From NCBI GenBank assembly GCA_903928115.1, contig CAIYPP010000132.1:20969-84968 (forward strand): a stretch of DNA of 64,000 bases, given 5' to 3'. This document shows positions 25,804 through 35,178 of this stretch, piece by piece. The stretch is from an uncultured Planctomycetota bacterium (lineage in GTDB: Bacteria > Planctomycetota > UBA1135 > GCA-002686595). Position 1 is the first letter of the stretch; the number at the start of each line of letters is the position of its first letter. The notes under the pieces were generated by a model that was not told the DNA's origin, did not search any database, and saw only the letters and a program-made list of their open reading frames with translations. The translations under genes were made by a program, and so were the position numbers.

Positions 25804-27897
25804 TCAGGCCTCGACGCGGACGCGCATGTCGACGGCGCACAGGTTGTCGGGGAAGGCGAGGGCGGGGTTGATCTCGAGTTCGGCAATCTCGGGGTGGTCG
25901 ATGGCGAGCTGCGAGAGGCGCTGGATGAGCTCGACGAGGGCGTCCTCGTCGATGCCTTCCTGTCCGCGCACTCCGGCGAGGATCGGCCAGCCCTTGATCT
26001 CGCGCAGGAGCTCGCGCGCGCGCACGTCGCTCACCGGACACAGGGCAAACGAGACGTCCTTCAGGACCTCGACGTAGATGCCGCCGAGGCCGAACATCAG
26101 GACCGGGCCGTAGCTCGGGTCCTGCGTGAAGCCGATCACGACCTCGCGGCCGCCTTTCAGCATCTTCTGGATGTTGACGCCCTCGGCCTCGGGGTGGCGC
26201 AGCTTGTCGAAGGCGGCGCGCACGGCGGCCTCGTCGGCTAGGTTGAGGAGGACGCCGCCGACGTCGGACTTGTGGGGGATCGAGGGCACCGAGAGCTTGG
26301 CGACGACGGGGTAGCCGACCTTGGCGGCGATCGCGACGGCTTCCTTCGGGCTCTGCGCGAGGCCACCGGGCACGACGGGCAGGCCGTAGGCGCGTGCGAG
26401 CTCGCGGCGGGCCTTCACGCCGAGCCAACCGGGCTTGAGCGCGCTCTTCGCGGCCTTGGCGTCGACGCGGAACTGCCGCACCTTGCCGATCGGGCGCGCG
26501 AGGATGCGACGGCGCTCGTCGAGGGCGGCGAGCGCTCGCACGGCGGACTCCGGGTACAGGTACACGGGCACCCAGCCCTGCTGGGCCTCGCTCGAGATCG
26601 AGCGCAACACCTCGTCGCGCGCCATGAAGCAGCCGACGACGGGCTTCTTCGAGTCGCGTGCTGCCTCGAAGACGGCTCGGGCGACGACGACCGGATCGTG
26701 CGTGATCGGCGGCACGAAGATCACGATCACCTGATCGACGTTCGCGTCGCGCAGGAGCACACCGAGGGCCTTGCGGTAGTGCTCGGCGGTCGCGCCCGCG
26801 ACCATGTCGACGGGATTCTGCACGCTCGCCTCGGGCACGAGGATCGTGCGCAGCTCGGCGCGCGTCGCCTCCGAGAGCTGCGGCATCTCGAGGCCGGAGC
26901 CGACGATCGCGTCCGTCGCGAGGATCGCGGGGCCACCGGCGTTGGTGAGCACGACGGTGCGATTTCCGGCCGGAATCGGCAGTTTCGAGAGCGCGAGGCC
27001 GACGTCGAAGAGCTCCTCGACCGAGTCGACGCGCTGCACGCCGCACTCCTTGAGCAGCGCGTCGGCGGCGACATCGGCGCCCGCGAGCGAGCCGGTGTGG
27101 CTCGACGCCGCGCGCGCACCTGCGCTCGAGCGCCCGGCCTTCACCGTGACGAGCGCTTTTTCGCGGCTCACGCGGCGCGCCGTCGGCACGAACTTGCGCG
27201 GATTGCCGAAGCTCTCCAAGTAGAGGAGCACGCAGCGGATCGACGGATCGGCACCCCAGTATTCGAGCAGGTCGTTGGCGCTCACATCCGCGCGGTTGCC
27301 CATCGAGACGAACATTGCGACACCGAGCGAGAGATGGTCGGAGTGTGCGAGGATGGCCTCGCCCATCGCGCCCGACTGCGAGACGAACGCGACCGGTCCG
27401 GAGCGCGGAAAGCTCCGTGAGAACGACGCGTTGAGCCGCACGTCGCTCTGTGCGTTTTGGATGCCCATGCAGTTGGGGCCGACCACGCGCATGCCGTGCT
27501 TGCGCGCGAGGCGCACGAGCCGTTCCTCGACCGCTGCGCCCTCGGGCCCCGTCTCCTTGAAGCCCGCCGTGATGATCACCACGGCGCCGACGCCCTTGCG
27601 GGCACAGTCCGCGAGCGCGCGCGGCACGAGAGCCTTCGGCACGGTGAGGATCGCGAGGTCGACCGCGTCGGGGATCGCCGCCACGCTGCGATGGCACTTG
27701 ATCGAGTGCAGCACGTCCGCGTGCGGGTTGACGGGGAAGACCTTCCCTTCGAATCCACCCGTGATGAGGTTGTGAAGAACTTGCCAGCCGATCGAGCCCG
27801 GGCGACGCGATGCGCCGATGACTGCGACGGCGCGCGGGCGGAAGAGGCGGTCGAGGGAGTGGCGAGCGCGCCGGGCGGAGGTGGAGCTCAGGGTCAT
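25804..27897 (-). CDS. ADP-forming acyl-CoA (acetate-CoA) ligase, fused alpha-beta form
   Basis: 697 residues. The NDP-forming acyl-CoA synthetase makes acyl-CoA from acid, CoA and ATP, or the reverse to gain ATP. The order is a CoA-binding domain (VAVIGASRRPGSIGWQVLHNL, VVGPNCMGI), succinyl-CoA-ligase-like domains (FVSQSGAMG, SSHTGSLAG with the phosphorylated His near residue 264, LTNAGGPAILATDA), and a C-terminal ATP-grasp domain (VAKLSVPSIPHKSDVGGVLLNL, MFGLGGIYVEVLKDVSFALCP, ELEINP). All active elements are present. Together with acs, the window holds two routes between acetate and acetyl-CoA. It is divergent from the following radical SAM gene. Confidence 0.92.
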   Translation of the reverse strand: MTLSSTSARRARHSLDRLFRPRAVAVIGASRRPGSIGWQVLHNLITGGFEGKVFPVNPHADVLHSIKCHRSVAAIPDAVDLAILTVPKALVPRALADCARKGVGAVVIITAGFKETGPEGAAVEERLVRLARKHGMRVVGPNCMGIQNAQSDVRLNASFSRSFPRSGPVAFVSQSGAMGEAILAHSDHLSLGVAMFVSMGNRADVSANDLLEYWGADPSIRCVLLYLESFGNPRKFVPTARRVSREKALVTVKAGRSSAGARAASSHTGSLAGADVAADALLKECGVQRVDSVEELFDVGLALSKLPIPAGNRTVVLTNAGGPAILATDAIVGSGLEMPQLSEATRAELRTILVPEASVQNPVDMVAGATAEHYRKALGVLLRDANVDQVIVIFVPPITHDPVVVARAVFEAARDSKKPVVGCFMARDEVLRSISSEAQQGWVPVYLYPESAVRALAALDERRRILARPIGKVRQFRVDAKAAKSALKPGWLGVKARRELARAYGLPVVPGGLAQSPKEAVAIAAKVGYPVVAKLSVPSIPHKSDVGGVLLNLADEAAVRAAFDKLRHPEAEGVNIQKMLKGGREVVIGFTQDPSYGPVLMFGLGGIYVEVLKDVSFALCPVSDVRARELLREIKGWPILAGVRGQEGIDEDALVELIQRLSQLAIDHPEIAELEINPALAFPDNLCAVDMRVRVEA

Positions 27898-27932
27898 GCG
27901 TGGCTCATTTTGAGACGATCGCGCCTACGCGG

Positions 27933-27959
27933 CGCACCGCACAAAGACGTAGCGGTGCG
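27933..27959. repeat. 8-bp inverted repeat in divergent promoter region
   Basis: CGCACCGC at 27933-27940 and its complement GCGGTGCG at 27952-27959 are separated by 11 nt. They lie in the 107-bp divergent gap between the ADP-forming ligase and the radical SAM gene. Directly after it is TATGCT, a fair -10 match for the radical SAM gene. It could be an operator or a 5'-leader hairpin. There is no direct evidence for either. Confidence 0.3.
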
Positions 27960-28004
27960 GTATGCTGCTCGAAGAGCGTCGCGGAAGTGCGGGCTCGCAA
28001 CGCC

Positions 28005-29501
28005 ATGTCGCGCATCGCCTTTGTCCTGACGACCTGCCACGAGTTCGAGGGCGTCAAGGTGCTCTCCTCGGTCCTGAAAAAGCACGGGCATCAGACGGAC
28101 GCGTTCATCACGAGCGAGGAGAGCGACTACTACCGAGCGATCGCCGACTTCCGCCCCGACGTGGTCGCGATCTACGCGACCACCGGCCAGCACGAGTGGC
28201 CCTACCCGTACATTCGGCGCTGGAAGCGCGACAACCCCAAGCTGAAGGTCGTGATGGGGGGGCCGCACCCCAGCCACGACCTCGAGCCGCTCGAGCACGT
28301 CGATGTGATCGACGCGACGATCAAGGGTGAGGCCGAGTACGCGATGCTCGAGCTCGTCGAGGCGTGGGCCAAGAACGAGTCGATCGAGCTGATTCCCAAC
28401 GTCGCGTTCCGCGGCCCCGGCGGCGTGCCGATCCAAAACCCGATCCGCCCGGTCATCCAAGACCTCGACACGCTGCCCTTCCCGGACGTCGACATCTTCT
28501 ACAAGTACCCGTTCCTGCGCTCGAAGCGCGTGCTGCAGGTGCACGCGAGCCGCGGCTGCCAGAACTCGTGCACGTACTGCTCGGTCGGCACGATGAAGAA
28601 GGACTGGGTCAGCGGGAAGAAGGGCGAGAAGTTCAACCGCACCAAGTCCGTCGACTACCTGTGCGACGAGATCAACGACGTGCTCGCGCGCTATCCGGGC
28701 TTCCGGATGATCAACTTCGGCGACGCGGCCCTGAACATGTACTCGGGCTGGCTCGCGGAGTTCGCGGAGAAGTGGCCGGCGCGCGTCGGCTTGCCGTTCG
28801 CCTGCAACATCAACATCAACTACCTCGACGAAGACGACATCATCGCGCTGAAGCGCGCGGGCTGCGTGTCGGTGCAGTTTGGTCTCGAGTCCGGCAGCGA
28901 GGACGTGCGGCTCAAGATCTACAAGAAGGGCTACACCGACGACGTCGTGTTCGGAATCCCACCGCTCCTGCGCAAGCACAAGCTGACGTTCCGCACGAAC
29001 AACATCATGGGCTCGCCCGCGGAGACGCTCGACGACATGTTCGAGACCGTGCGCGTGAACAAGAAGATTCAGCCCAATGGCTGCACGGTGCTGATCTATC
29101 GCTCGTTCCGCTCGACCGTCCTCGGCAAGGAGGACTTCGAGCTTGGGCGCCTCGACGAGGGCAAGGACATCGGGCCGTCGATCCAGCACGACTCGAACAT
29201 GATTCGCGAGGACGTGCGCGAGGTCGTGAACCTCCAAAAGCTCTTCAACGTCGCGGTCTACGTGCCCTTCGGCCTGCCGCTCGTGCGCGCGCTGATCCGG
29301 CTGCCGCGCAACCGCCTGTTCGAAGTCACGCAGCTCTCGTTCCTTTGGTACCAGCACGCCGTCGTGTCGGGCTACGGGATGCTCGACGACTTCCTCTTGG
29401 GTTTGAAGAACCTGCGAAACATCTTCCAGCCGACCCGGCGCCGCCCGGCTGGAAAGGGCCTGAAAGAGCGCATGGAGACTGGGGTCGAGACCACGGTCTA
29501 G
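28005..29501 (+). CDS. B12-binding-type radical SAM protein
   Basis: 498 residues. A cobalamin-binding-like N-terminal domain (SRIAFVLTTCHEFEGVKVLSSVLKK, PDVVAIYATTGQHEWP, VVMGGPHPSHD, IKGEAEYAMLELV) precedes a radical SAM core with HASRGCQNSCTYCSVG (CxxxCxxC) and FGLESGSEDVRLKIYKKG. C-terminal motifs resemble the lipid/hopanoid or cofactor-modifying class, but the substrate is unknown. ATG at 28005 begins the domain; the open frame upstream is not protein-like. It is not close enough in sequence to the other radical SAM gene in the window to suggest a recent duplication. The last residues are basic (RRRPAGKGLKERM). Confidence 0.87.
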   Translation: MSRIAFVLTTCHEFEGVKVLSSVLKKHGHQTDAFITSEESDYYRAIADFRPDVVAIYATTGQHEWPYPYIRRWKRDNPKLKVVMGGPHPSHDLEPLEHVDVIDATIKGEAEYAMLELVEAWAKNESIELIPNVAFRGPGGVPIQNPIRPVIQDLDTLPFPDVDIFYKYPFLRSKRVLQVHASRGCQNSCTYCSVGTMKKDWVSGKKGEKFNRTKSVDYLCDEINDVLARYPGFRMINFGDAALNMYSGWLAEFAEKWPARVGLPFACNININYLDEDDIIALKRAGCVSVQFGLESGSEDVRLKIYKKGYTDDVVFGIPPLLRKHKLTFRTNNIMGSPAETLDDMFETVRVNKKIQPNGCTVLIYRSFRSTVLGKEDFELGRLDEGKDIGPSIQHDSNMIREDVREVVNLQKLFNVAVYVPFGLPLVRALIRLPRNRLFEVTQLSFLWYQHAVVSGYGMLDDFLLGLKNLRNIFQPTRRRPAGKGLKERMETGVETTV

Positions 29502-29570
29502 CCCCTCGGTCGGCCTCCGCGTGCCGCGCTCCACCGCTGCGCGAGGCCCGTGGTACCCTTGATCCGTCCC

Positions 29571-31208
29571 ATGGGTGTGTCTTCGATTCTAGCTGGAGCG
29601 CTGCTCTTGCCCTTGGCGTCACAGGGGGCCCAGCCGTCTCTCCGGCCGTCGTCGGCGGGGAGTGCACCTCTCGCGACACCGGGAAACGTCTTGGTGATCA
29701 CCCTCGATGACGTGGGGGTGGACCTGATCGGCGCGTACGAGGACTGGTACGTGGCGCAGGGACGCGACCGTGGCACGCCCGCCAACACGCCCGCGATCGA
29801 CAACCTGCTCGCGAGCCGCGGGATCACGTTCACCGAGTGCTGGACCGCTCCGATGTGCACGCCCAGCCGCGCGCGCCTCTTGACCGGCAAGTTCGGCATG
29901 CGCAACGGGATCGGCGCGGTTCTCAAGGAGAACGAGACTTCGGGCTATCTCAATCCAGGCCTGCAGGTCACGGAGCCATTGTTGCCGCAGTTCTTGCATG
30001 GCGCCCCGATGCCCTACACATCGGTCGCCGTCGGCAAGTGGCACCTCGTCGATACGCCGCTGCGCGCCATCTATCCCGACCACCCGCTCGGCTCACCTGC
30101 GGGAACGTGGTTCGACCGCTACGCGGGGGCCATGTTCAACCTGCAGCAGGCGGCCCCGGGCAACGGCGTCAACGTTTACTCGAGCTGGATCAAGACCTAC
30201 TGCTCGTTCCTGAGCCCGAACGTCGCACCCTGCGCGAGCGGCAACCCGCCGTGCGACGTGCTCAAGTTCTCGCCGCCGGTCTCGAACTACGCCACGGTCG
30301 ACACGACGGACGATGCCCTCGCGATGGTCGCGAGCCTGCCCGAGCCCTGGTTTCTGTATGTCGCGTACAACTCCGCGCACGCGCCCGTCCACGACATCCC
30401 GACCGGCTTGCCGTCGCAGTACTGCCAGAGCTACTTGCCGAACTTCTCACCGTGCTACGCCGGTGCGAGCCCGACGTTCGCGACGCGCCTGCGCTGCATG
30501 ATGGAGGAGTTGGACAACCAGATCGGGCGCCTCCTGTGCGCGATCGACGACACCGATACGACGGTGATCCTCATCAGCGACAATGGCACCGATCCCAACG
30601 GCCTGCTCCCGCCCCACGATCGCTCGACGGCCAAGGGCACGATCAAGGAGGGCGGCGTGCGCGTGCCGTTCATCGTGCGCTCGCCGCTGCAGGCGCCGGG
30701 GACGGTGGGGCGCGTTTCCCGCGCGCTCGTGAGCTCGACCGATGTGTTCGCGACGGTCGCGAGCATCGCGGGGCGCGCGGTGCCGGCCGGCATGGCGACG
30801 GACTCCGTCTCGATGATGCCGTACATCACGGGCTACCAAGGGAGCATCCGAAAGTTCGTCTACACGGAGAACTTCTTCCCGAACTTCGAGCCCGACCCGC
30901 TCACGGGCGGACCGCCGGCGAGCTACGTCACCAACCGCCACGTGCAGGCCATCCGCGAGGCGCGTTTCAAGCTCGTGCGGCGCACGGATCGCATTCAGAA
31001 CACGGGCAACACCTTCACTGTCGTCGAAGAGTTCTACGACCTCCAGCAGGGTGGCCCGCCCGATCCGATCACCGGTGCGCCGACCCCGGACTGGTTCGAA
31101 GAGAACGACCTGCTCGCCTCCGGGCAGCCGCTCGCACCGCGCGCGCAGCGGGCGCTGACCGTGCTGCAGCAGCGCCTGACCACGCTGTATCCGACGATCT
31201 GCCGCTGA
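29571..31208 (+). CDS. Secreted sulfatase (formylglycine, Cys-type)
   Basis: 545 residues. A short signal peptide (MGVSSILAGALLLPLASQGAQ) implies export. Sulfatase signatures are intact: metal-binding VLVITLDDVGVD (Asp46/47) and the maturation motif APMCTPSRARLLTGK, in which Cys96 would be oxidised to formylglycine by an FGE enzyme. GKWHL (VAVGKWHLVDTP), LISDNGTDPNGLLPP and GTIKEGGVRVPF are present too. The body contains a Cys-containing insert around the segment CSFLSPNVAPCASGNPPC. An upstream in-frame GTG (29550) is possible, but ATG 29571 starts the signal. It likely removes sulfate from an algal polysaccharide, as in other Planctomycetota; the substrate is inferred only. Confidence 0.9.
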   Translation: MGVSSILAGALLLPLASQGAQPSLRPSSAGSAPLATPGNVLVITLDDVGVDLIGAYEDWYVAQGRDRGTPANTPAIDNLLASRGITFTECWTAPMCTPSRARLLTGKFGMRNGIGAVLKENETSGYLNPGLQVTEPLLPQFLHGAPMPYTSVAVGKWHLVDTPLRAIYPDHPLGSPAGTWFDRYAGAMFNLQQAAPGNGVNVYSSWIKTYCSFLSPNVAPCASGNPPCDVLKFSPPVSNYATVDTTDDALAMVASLPEPWFLYVAYNSAHAPVHDIPTGLPSQYCQSYLPNFSPCYAGASPTFATRLRCMMEELDNQIGRLLCAIDDTDTTVILISDNGTDPNGLLPPHDRSTAKGTIKEGGVRVPFIVRSPLQAPGTVGRVSRALVSSTDVFATVASIAGRAVPAGMATDSVSMMPYITGYQGSIRKFVYTENFFPNFEPDPLTGGPPASYVTNRHVQAIREARFKLVRRTDRIQNTGNTFTVVEEFYDLQQGGPPDPITGAPTPDWFEENDLLASGQPLAPRAQRALTVLQQRLTTLYPTICR

Positions 31209-31297
31209 TTCGCGCGGACTGCGGCGCCGCGTTCTGCGCACTAGCGCCACGCTGTGCATGCGCTCCGCGGGTGCGAGACGTCTTGGGTCTACGTTCC

Positions 31298-31304
31298 AAG
31301 GAGG
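31298..31304 (+). promoter_or_regulatory. Strong Shine-Dalgarno (AAGGAGG) of the lipoprotein gene
   Basis: AAGGAGG ends 6 nt before the ATG at 31311 and fixes that start over an earlier in-frame ATG at 31254. It is one of the best ribosome binding sites in the window; many other genes here rely on overlap or weak sites. Confidence 0.8.
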
Positions 31305-31310
31305 TTTCGC

Positions 31311-31913
31311 ATGCGCCCCGCAGCTCTTCGTCTCGTCTTCGCCGCACTCGCGGCCGCACCGCTCGTCTCCGCTTGCGCCTTTGGAGACCGCCATGTCCGG
31401 CTCGAGTATCCGCCTTCCGGTACGGAGAGCGTCGAGGCCGTCCCGGCGAGTGCGCGCATCGGAGCGCGCCGTCTGCATCTCGCGCTATTCACGGACCAGC
31501 GCGCCGAGCGGATGCGCATCGGCGAGGTCCGCAACGGCTGGGGTATGCACACTGCGGACGTCGTCGCGTCGAACGACGTGTGCGAGTGGGTTCGCAAGGG
31601 CGTGCGCACGGAGCTCGAACGCGCCGGTTTCGAGGTGGTGGAGGACTGCCCCGCGGCCGGTGGCGTCGAGCTGCGCGGCGAGGTGCTCCGCGTTCACTGC
31701 GACGCGCTCTTCAGCTACGAAGCCGAGGTGCAGCTCTCCGCGGAGCTCACGCGCGACGGTGTCGTGCTCGCCCGCTACCCCGCTGGGGGCAAGGGCAGCG
31801 CCGGCACGAACTGGGGCGCTACGGAGGCGGGCTATGGCGAGTCGCTGGCCCGCGCGCTGCAGGTCGCGGCGCGGGACCTCGCGGCGAGTCTGAGGACGAT
31901 GCCCCAGCCCTGA
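31311..31913 (+). CDS. YajG-like lipoprotein
   Basis: 200 residues with a lipoprotein signal (MRPAALRLVFAALAAAPLVSAC). The body resembles YajG and ABC-auxiliary lipoproteins: RLHLALFTDQRAE, RIGEVRNGWGMHTADVVAS, a helix VCEWVRKGVRTELERAGFEV, then ELRGEVLRVHCDALFSYEAEVQLSAEL and GYGESLARALQVAARDLAASL. Such proteins sit in the periplasm or outer membrane and usually take part in envelope transport or maintenance. It stands alone between the sulfatase and the FG-GAP gene. The family assignment is moderately sure, the function is not. Confidence 0.65.
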   Translation: MRPAALRLVFAALAAAPLVSACAFGDRHVRLEYPPSGTESVEAVPASARIGARRLHLALFTDQRAERMRIGEVRNGWGMHTADVVASNDVCEWVRKGVRTELERAGFEVVEDCPAAGGVELRGEVLRVHCDALFSYEAEVQLSAELTRDGVVLARYPAGGKGSAGTNWGATEAGYGESLARALQVAARDLAASLRTMPQP

Positions 31914-31982
31914 GCGCCTCGAGGGCGGCGATTCTCTGTAACGCCCCCGACTTCTCGCGGATCGACTAGTCTCGGAGGCCCC

Positions 31983-33773
31983 ATGTCGATCCGCACCCCC
32001 CTGAACGTCGTCGCGCTCGCCACACTGGCGCCGCTCTCCCCGCTCCTCGCCCAATCTGCGCTCGTGACCTACGGCGGGACGACCGCCAGCGCGGAGCTCG
32101 GACGGGCGGTGTGCTACGCGGGGGACGTCGATGACGATGGCTGGCCGGACTTCGCCGTGGGTGAGCCCGGCTACAACGGCGGCGCGGGACGCGTGGTGCT
32201 GCGTCGCGGCGGCTACGTCGCCACCGGACAGGGGGCCGCGTATCTGTATGTCTTCGACGCGCCTGCGGGAGTGTCCGGGATGGGGCATGCGTTGCTCGGC
32301 GGCGTCGACTGCAACGCGGATGGCATCGAGGACCTGTGGGTCGGCGCACCGGGCTGGAACGCCACCGACCGCGGCCACGTGCTCTTCATCCCGGGCACTC
32401 AGACGGCGAACTTCAAGTCGCAGATCGGGCCGGTCGGCGGGCGCTGGGGCTGGAGCTTCGCGCACCTCGGCAACGTCGACGGCGACATCTACCGCGACGT
32501 CGCCATGGGGCTGCCCTACGACGATACGAACGGGACGGACGCCGGCGCGGTGATCGCGATGAGGGGCGGCTTTTTCGCGGTGCCGGGCTACCCCTTTTCG
32601 GTGTACACGCTGCTCGGCAACCAAGCGGGGTCGCTGTTCGGTCACGCGGTCTCGACGAGCGACCTCAACTTCGACGGCCGTGATGACGTGCTCGTCGGCG
32701 CGCCGTCGCAGGACAACCTCTTCGCGGCCAACTCGGGGCGCGTCGTCGCCTTCGACGGTCTCTCGCGCGCGCAGGTGTGGAGCGTGAGCGGAACCTTCGG
32801 GGAAGAGCTCGGCTACGCGGTCGCCGGCGGGTTCGACTTCGACGGCGACAATCGCTCCGACATTTTCGTCGGCAGCCCCGCGTCGGACGTGGCCGCGACG
32901 GACGCGGGGCGCGCGACGATGTACTCCGGGGGTGCTGCGGCCTCGGGGCAGGTCTCGGTGGTCTTTCAGGTGAACGGGGTGGGCGCGACGGCGGGCTTCG
33001 GAACCTCTCTCTCGTTCATCGGCGACGTCAACGTCGACGGCCGCGTGGATGTCGCCGTCGGCGCACCGGGGCTCGACCCTACGCCGCTCACCCCCAACGC
33101 GGGCGCGGTGTACGTCTACTCGGGCGAGACGCGCGAGCGACTCGGGTTTCGACTCGGCGGCATCGGCGACCGTTACGGCGAGCGAGTGGCGAGCCTGACG
33201 ATCTTCCCGTTCCAGCTCGGCAACCTGCTGAACGGGGATCTCGACGGAGTCGCGGGACCGGAGTTTCTCGTCGGCTGTCCGCGCTCGAACGACTTCGCCA
33301 GTGACGGTGGCAAGCTCGACGTGCTGCGCCTCTATCCGGTGACTCCCGTCGTGTACTGCACGGGCAAGGTGAACAGCGCCGGCTGCGTTCCGAGCCTGCA
33401 GGTGCAGTTCGGGACGCCGGATGTCACGCCCGGCCCGGTGCAGCCGTTCCAAGTCCGCGTCGTGAACCTGCTCAACCAGAAGAACGGGCTCTTCTTCTAC
33501 GGGCTCCGCGCGAGCGCGACGGCATTCCAAGGCGGCACGCTGTGCGTCGGTTCGCCGACGAAGCGCACGATCACGCAGGGCTCGGGCGGGAGCGCGAGCG
33601 GCAACGACTGCACGGGGACGATGCTCTACGACTTCAACGCGCTCGCGGCGGCTGGCATCGACCCGACGCTCGTCGGCGGTCAGGAGGTCTTCACGCAGGC
33701 GTGGTCGCGCGATCCGGCAAGCCCGAGCACGACGAGCCTGTCGAACGCGATGCGCTTCGTGTTCGCACCCTGA
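31983..33773 (+). CDS. Secreted FG-GAP beta-propeller protein with the shared C-terminal module
   Basis: 596 residues. Residues 1-24 are a signal peptide (MSIRTPLNVVALATLAPLSPLLAQ). A seven-blade integrin-like propeller follows, with FG-GAP/Ca-loop motifs such as GDVDDDGWPDFAVGEP, VDCNADGIEDLWVGAP, SDLNFDGRDDVLVGAP, FDFDGDNRSDIFVGSP and GDVNVDGRVDVAVGAP. The last 139 residues (458-596) are a separate domain beginning YCTGKVNSAGC and ending RDPAS...LSNAMRFVFAP. That domain recurs at the ends of the two DNRLRE proteins at 35179-37404. The protein is exported and may bind calcium and a surface partner. Its role is unknown. Confidence 0.85.
   Translation: MSIRTPLNVVALATLAPLSPLLAQSALVTYGGTTASAELGRAVCYAGDVDDDGWPDFAVGEPGYNGGAGRVVLRRGGYVATGQGAAYLYVFDAPAGVSGMGHALLGGVDCNADGIEDLWVGAPGWNATDRGHVLFIPGTQTANFKSQIGPVGGRWGWSFAHLGNVDGDIYRDVAMGLPYDDTNGTDAGAVIAMRGGFFAVPGYPFSVYTLLGNQAGSLFGHAVSTSDLNFDGRDDVLVGAPSQDNLFAANSGRVVAFDGLSRAQVWSVSGTFGEELGYAVAGGFDFDGDNRSDIFVGSPASDVAATDAGRATMYSGGAAASGQVSVVFQVNGVGATAGFGTSLSFIGDVNVDGRVDVAVGAPGLDPTPLTPNAGAVYVYSGETRERLGFRLGGIGDRYGERVASLTIFPFQLGNLLNGDLDGVAGPEFLVGCPRSNDFASDGGKLDVLRLYPVTPVVYCTGKVNSAGCVPSLQVQFGTPDVTPGPVQPFQVRVVNLLNQKNGLFFYGLRASATAFQGGTLCVGSPTKRTITQGSGGSASGNDCTGTMLYDFNALAAAGIDPTLVGGQEVFTQAWSRDPASPSTTSLSNAMRFVFAP
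33354..33770 (+). other. Shared C-terminal module, copy 1
   Basis: 139 residues encoded at the 3' end of the FG-GAP gene. It starts YCTGKVNSAGC and has GLFFYG, FQGGTLCVGSP, SGGSASGNDCTG, DFNALAAAGIDP, AWSRDPAS and LSNAMRFVFAP. Four cysteines align with the other copies (YC, GC, TLC, DC) and could form two disulfides. The other copies share roughly 30-50% identity by eye. Confidence 0.8.
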
Positions 33774-33779
33774 GCGTGC

Positions 33780-35081
33780 TCAGCGGACGGCGCGCACCTT
33801 CGCGCCGTTCTTGTTTGCGTTGGTGGACTTTGCCACCTCCGTGAGCGCCGCCTTGAGGTCCGCGATGATGTCGCTCGGACTCTCGAGGCCGATCGAGAGC
33901 CGCACCGCGCCGCCCTGCTTGCCGTAGGAGCTGTGCGTCATGCTCGACGGCAGCTCGATCAAGGTCTTCGTGTGGCCGAGCGAGACCGCGAGCGTCACCG
34001 AGTACGCCGAGCGCGCGAGCGAGTCGATGAACGCCTCGGGCTCGACCTGCGCGGGATCGAGCTCGAAGTAGATCATGTTGCCCGGCGCGAAGTCGCCGTC
34101 GAAGTCGAGCAGCTGGCGCTCGGCAAGCTCGCGCTGCGGGAAGCTCGGGAGACCGGGGTAGCTCACGCGCGCGACGCACGGCTGCTTCTCGAGCCACGTA
34201 GCGACCTTGCGTGCCGTGAATTGCTGGCGCTTGAGGCGCAGCGCGAGGGTCGGCAGGCCGTAGACGAGGATCGCCCATGCGGCCTTCGACGACAGGATGC
34301 CGCCGAAGTCCTTGCGGTAGAGCAGGAGCCGCGCGTGCATCGACTTGGGGCAGATCACCGCGCCGCCGAGCTCGGTGCCGAAGCCGCCGAGGTTCTTGGT
34401 GAGCGAGTGCAGCACCACGTCCGCGCCCAGCGCGAGCGGACGCTGGCCGAAGGGCGTCGCAAAGGTGTTGTCGATGAAGATCAGCAACTTGCGGTCCTCG
34501 CTGCGGCCTGCGTTGAGCTCGTCGATGAGCTTGCGCAGCGCGCGAACGTCGATCAGCTCCAGCGTCGGGTTGACGGGGGACTCGAAGTACAGCACACGCG
34601 TGCGTTCGGTCACCGCCGCGCGCACGGACGCGAGTGCGTTCATGTCGACCCGCTTCACCGTGATGCCTTGGCGCGGATACCAGTTCTGGAAGAGCGAGTG
34701 CGTGCAGCCGTAGAGAACGGGGTGCGCGATCACTTCGTCGCCGCTCACGAGTGTGCAGCCGAGTGCCGCGGAGATGGCGGCCATACCGGACGCGAAACTC
34801 ACGCAGCTCTCACCCTGTTCGATCTCCGCGAGCTCGCCTTCGAGGATCGAGCGCGTCGGTTCGTCGAGGCGATCGTAGATGTAGACCGGCGTCTCGCCGA
34901 CGTCGGTGACGAGCTGGCCGAACTCCTGAAAGCCGCGCGCACCGCGCTTGGCGGAGTCGAGCCGATAGGTGGTGGAACTCGAGAGCGGCGGCGTGACGTG
35001 GTGCGAGAAATCCCACTTCGCCGAGTGCTCGGGGCCGTGGACGAGGCGGGTCGTGACCTTGTACTGCTGCTTCTTCGTCAT
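33780..35081 (-). CDS. PLP-dependent Cys/Met metabolism enzyme (gamma-synthase/lyase type)
   Basis: 433 residues. This trans-sulfuration-family enzyme uses PLP for gamma- or beta-replacement or elimination on sulfur amino acids (cystathionine gamma-synthase, O-acetylhomoserine sulfhydrylase or methionine gamma-lyase). Motifs are [51 protein letters not shown], and the PLP lysine in [10 protein letters not shown] (near residue 228), then RLSIGLES near the end. The ATG at 35081 gives [17 protein letters not shown]. Sequence alone does not give the reaction. It sits between two secreted-protein genes with no obvious link. It ends 6 nt after the convergent FG-GAP gene. Confidence 0.88.
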   Translation of the reverse strand: MTKKQQYKVTTRLVHGPEHSAKWDFSHHVTPPLSSSTTYRLDSAKRGARGFQEFGQLVTDVGETPVYIYDRLDEPTRSILEGELAEIEQGESCVSFASGMAAISAALGCTLVSGDEVIAHPVLYGCTHSLFQNWYPRQGITVKRVDMNALASVRAAVTERTRVLYFESPVNPTLELIDVRALRKLIDELNAGRSEDRKLLIFIDNTFATPFGQRPLALGADVVLHSLTKNLGGFGTELGGAVICPKSMHARLLLYRKDFGGILSSKAAWAILVYGLPTLALRLKRQQFTARKVATWLEKQPCVARVSYPGLPSFPQRELAERQLLDFDGDFAPGNMIYFELDPAQVEPEAFIDSLARSAYSVTLAVSLGHTKTLIELPSSMTHSSYGKQGGAVRLSIGLESPSDIIADLKAALTEVAKSTNANKNGAKVRAVR

Positions 35082-35178
35082 GGCTTCTCCGGCTCGGGAC
35101 GCATGGCCCCAAGCTAGAGAATGTAGACCATCCCGAAGGTGCGCCGCTCCTACGAACAGCTGCGCACGCGGGCCGACG

